From: Actinocrispum wychmicini
GTDB taxonomy: Bacteria; Actinomycetota; Actinomycetes; Mycobacteriales; Pseudonocardiaceae
Reading direction: 5' to 3'
Length of the DNA: 64,000 nucleotides
Assembly (NCBI RefSeq): GCF_004345645.1
Contig: NZ_SLWS01000010.1
Coordinates: 310,001-374,000 of the forward strand
Positions 62,731 through 64,000 of the stretch are shown piece by piece; position 1 is the first letter of the stretch, and every line of letters starts with the position of its first letter. The notes beneath the pieces are model-generated. The model did not search any database. It saw only the letters and a list, made by a program, of their open reading frames with translations, and was not told the origin of the DNA. The translations under genes and the position numbers were made by a program.

Positions 62731-63518
62731 GGCGCGTCCTCTGTGATGGCGAACTCCCCGTACGGCACGGTCCAGACCACTTCGTGCCCAAGCCGGTGCC
62801 CGGTGTAGCCGTCCTCGCCGTAGGCTGTCCCGTGGTCCGAGCACACGATCACGAAGCTCGGCCGGCGCAAGGCGTCGAACAACCTGCCCAGTTCCGTGTC
62901 CGCGTACTCCAGCGCTGCCGCGTGGGTGGCCAGCGAGTCCTCTTGGGACGTACCGTAGAACCAGTTCGGCTGGTGCAACGCGGACACGTTGACGAACAGG
63001 AACAGCCGCTGGTCGGTGCGGACCTGCTTGAGGACCGCCCGCGCGCAGTCCACCTGTGCTCGGGTCGACGTCGGTGACGTGACCCCGAACTCCCGCTCCC
63101 AGTGGCTTTCCGCGAACATCCCAGGCAGGTGTGACCCGAGCGGTCCCTCCTTGGTGAAGAAGCCGACCCCGCCGACACACACCGTGTGGTAGCCCGCTTT
63201 GGCCAACCCGCTCACCATGTCCGGGCTGTCGAACACCCAGGTGTGGCTCATCGTGGTCTCGCTGCCCGCGAACCGGCCGGCGAACAGCCGCGGATGCCGC
63301 CCAGGTTCGGCCGGCGTCGGCAGGAAGCCCGCGAACATCGCGGCGTGCGACGCGAACGTGAAGTTGCCCGGCGCGTGCCTTCGTTCCCACCGCCCTCCCG
63401 GAAGCAGTCGTGTCAGCACAGGTGTCCGGCCCTGTGCCGCCAACTCGGCGGCCACGTCGTAACGCAAGGTGTCGATGGTGATCAGCACCAGATCATGCGT
63501 GCCGACCACTCGGTTCAT
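62727..63518 (-). CDS. STM4013-family sulfatase-like hydrolase
   Basis: The 263-residue protein has the alkaline-phosphatase/sulfatase fold. It has DLVLITIDTLRYD at the N-terminus, NFTFASHAAMFAG where the catalytic residue normally lies, and a late VCSDHGTAYGED. A threonine or serine in the FTFASH segment may be the nucleophile. There is no CxPSR formylglycine site, so it is probably not a true sulfatase. The start and stop overlap the neighbours by four bases each. The natural substrate is unknown. Confidence 0.88.
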   Translation of the reverse strand: MNRVVGTHDLVLITIDTLRYDVAAELAAQGRTPVLTRLLPGGRWERRHAPGNFTFASHAAMFAGFLPTPAEPGRHPRLFAGRFAGSETTMSHTWVFDSPDMVSGLAKAGYHTVCVGGVGFFTKEGPLGSHLPGMFAESHWEREFGVTSPTSTRAQVDCARAVLKQVRTDQRLFLFVNVSALHQPNWFYGTSQEDSLATHAAALEYADTELGRLFDALRRPSFVIVCSDHGTAYGEDGYTGHRLGHEVVWTVPYGEFAITEDAP

Positions 63519-64000
63519 GTCATACACGCCGCCACCTGCGCCTCGTACGTGTCCATGCCCGGCGCCGGGCCGTCCGGCAGCCCGGCCAACCCCGGCAGGA
63601 GGTCGCCGAAACAGTTCACCTCGCCGACCACATGCCTGCCCCACCCCACCCCGAGTAACAAGTCGACCCCCACCATGAGCGACTTCGGAAACCGCGCCGC
63701 GACACCCTCACACGTGTCCAGCCACTGCCGCCACTTCGTCGCACCCACAACCGCCCGCAACTCCGCCACGTCAACCCGTTCACCACCCAGGTGAAGGTTC
63801 GTCATCGGATGCCGACTCGCCCGCACAACCGCGTGAGTCGCCCGACCGGCCACCACAACCACCCGCATGTCAATCGTCCGGTTCCGCCACGACGCCTTGG
63901 GAAACCACTTCTCCACGTGCACCGGATCGGCACACACCCGATCCACCACCGCCACCGCGTCCCCACCCCGATAAGTCCGAACCCGCAACGAGTTCACCAA
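63515..64000 (-). CDS. STM4014-family ATP-grasp protein, C-terminal part (5' end outside window)
   Basis: Only the last ~161 residues are in the window. They include VRTYRGGDAVAVVDRV, DMRVVVVAGRATHAVVRASRHPMTN and VGVDLLL...VGEVNCFGDLLP, the C-terminal half of an ATP-grasp fold with the E-x-N metal site. ATP-grasp enzymes join a carboxylate to an amine, thiol or hydroxyl through an acyl phosphate. It is the first visible gene of the operon and probably follows the same coupling, with the start further to the right. Confidence 0.85.
   Translation of the reverse strand: MVNSLRVRTYRGGDAVAVVDRVCADPVHVEKWFPKASWRNRTIDMRVVVVAGRATHAVVRASRHPMTNLHLGGERVDVAELRAVVGATKWRQWLDTCEGVAARFPKSLMVGVDLLLGVGWGRHVVGEVNCFGDLLPGLAGLPDGPAPGMDTYEAQVAACMT

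Noticed and set aside
1..64000. tRNA, rRNA and CRISPR features
   Set aside because: No cloverleaf-like region, rRNA similarity or regularly spaced repeats were noticed by eye. A tRNAscan or CRISPR search was not possible.

Overview
The window is high-GC DNA from a filamentous actinomycete, most likely a member of the Pseudonocardiaceae or a close relative (inference). The pointers are GC-rich third codon positions, frequent GTG starts, translationally coupled stop/start overlaps (ATGA, GTGA), a conservon-type signalling locus, a DUF574 methyltransferase, a BTAD/AfsR-like regulator, a DUF222-HNH endonuclease and modular polyketide synthases. No rRNA, tRNA or CRISPR array was seen.

Bases 1-35351 look like one biosynthetic gene cluster that continues beyond the left edge. 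It opens with the last part of a modular type I PKS (2-11050), a free-standing adenylation enzyme coupled to it (11047-12624), a convergent TetR regulator, a KamA-type radical SAM aminomutase and a class I/II aminotransferase. These suggest that a beta-amino acid is made and activated. An unassigned gene, a PP2C-like phosphatase and an aldehyde dehydrogenase follow. After a 380-base regulatory gap comes a tightly coupled seven-gene operon (20220-35351). It encodes a PUFA/heterocyst-glycolipid-like iterative synthase (two tandem nitronate-monooxygenase domains-KS-AT-ACP-KR), a partner KS-AT-DH protein with a phosphopantetheinyl-transferase-like tail, a free ACP, an alpha/beta hydrolase, a GT1 glycosyltransferase, a membrane-attached methyltransferase and a degenerate galactokinase-like protein. 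A glycosylated polyketide or fatty-acyl product is a reasonable inference. The modular PKS carries an ACP without its serine, an AT without its serine and with large in-frame losses, a final KR without its tyrosine, and no ACP before the thioesterase.

Bases 35398-48091 are general genes: a DUF574 methyltransferase, an acetate-type symporter with its DUF485 partner, a conservon lacking its GTPase (histidine-kinase-like protein, roadblock protein, DUF742 protein), an F420-type LLM oxidoreductase divergent from a TetR regulator, a surface propeller/PKD/InlB-repeat protein, and an NCS1 nucleobase permease coupled to a GntR regulator.

Bases 48104-50055 form an unusual unit: a DUF222-HNH endonuclease gene flanked by two inverted copies of a ~280-base element. 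Each copy contains a long hairpin whose stems differ in sequence but keep their pairing. After it come a small unassigned gene, a membrane metallophosphoesterase, a CPBP protease, a DrrAB-like ABC exporter, and a 1044-residue BTAD/ATPase/TPR regulator.

Bases 57598-60619 hold a NACHT NTPase gene, a type often linked to phage defence, broken by a single-base frameshift. The window ends in a coupled minus-strand operon matching the STM4011-STM4014 families: two radical SAM proteins, a sulfatase-like hydrolase and an ATP-grasp protein. The function of this conserved set is not established.
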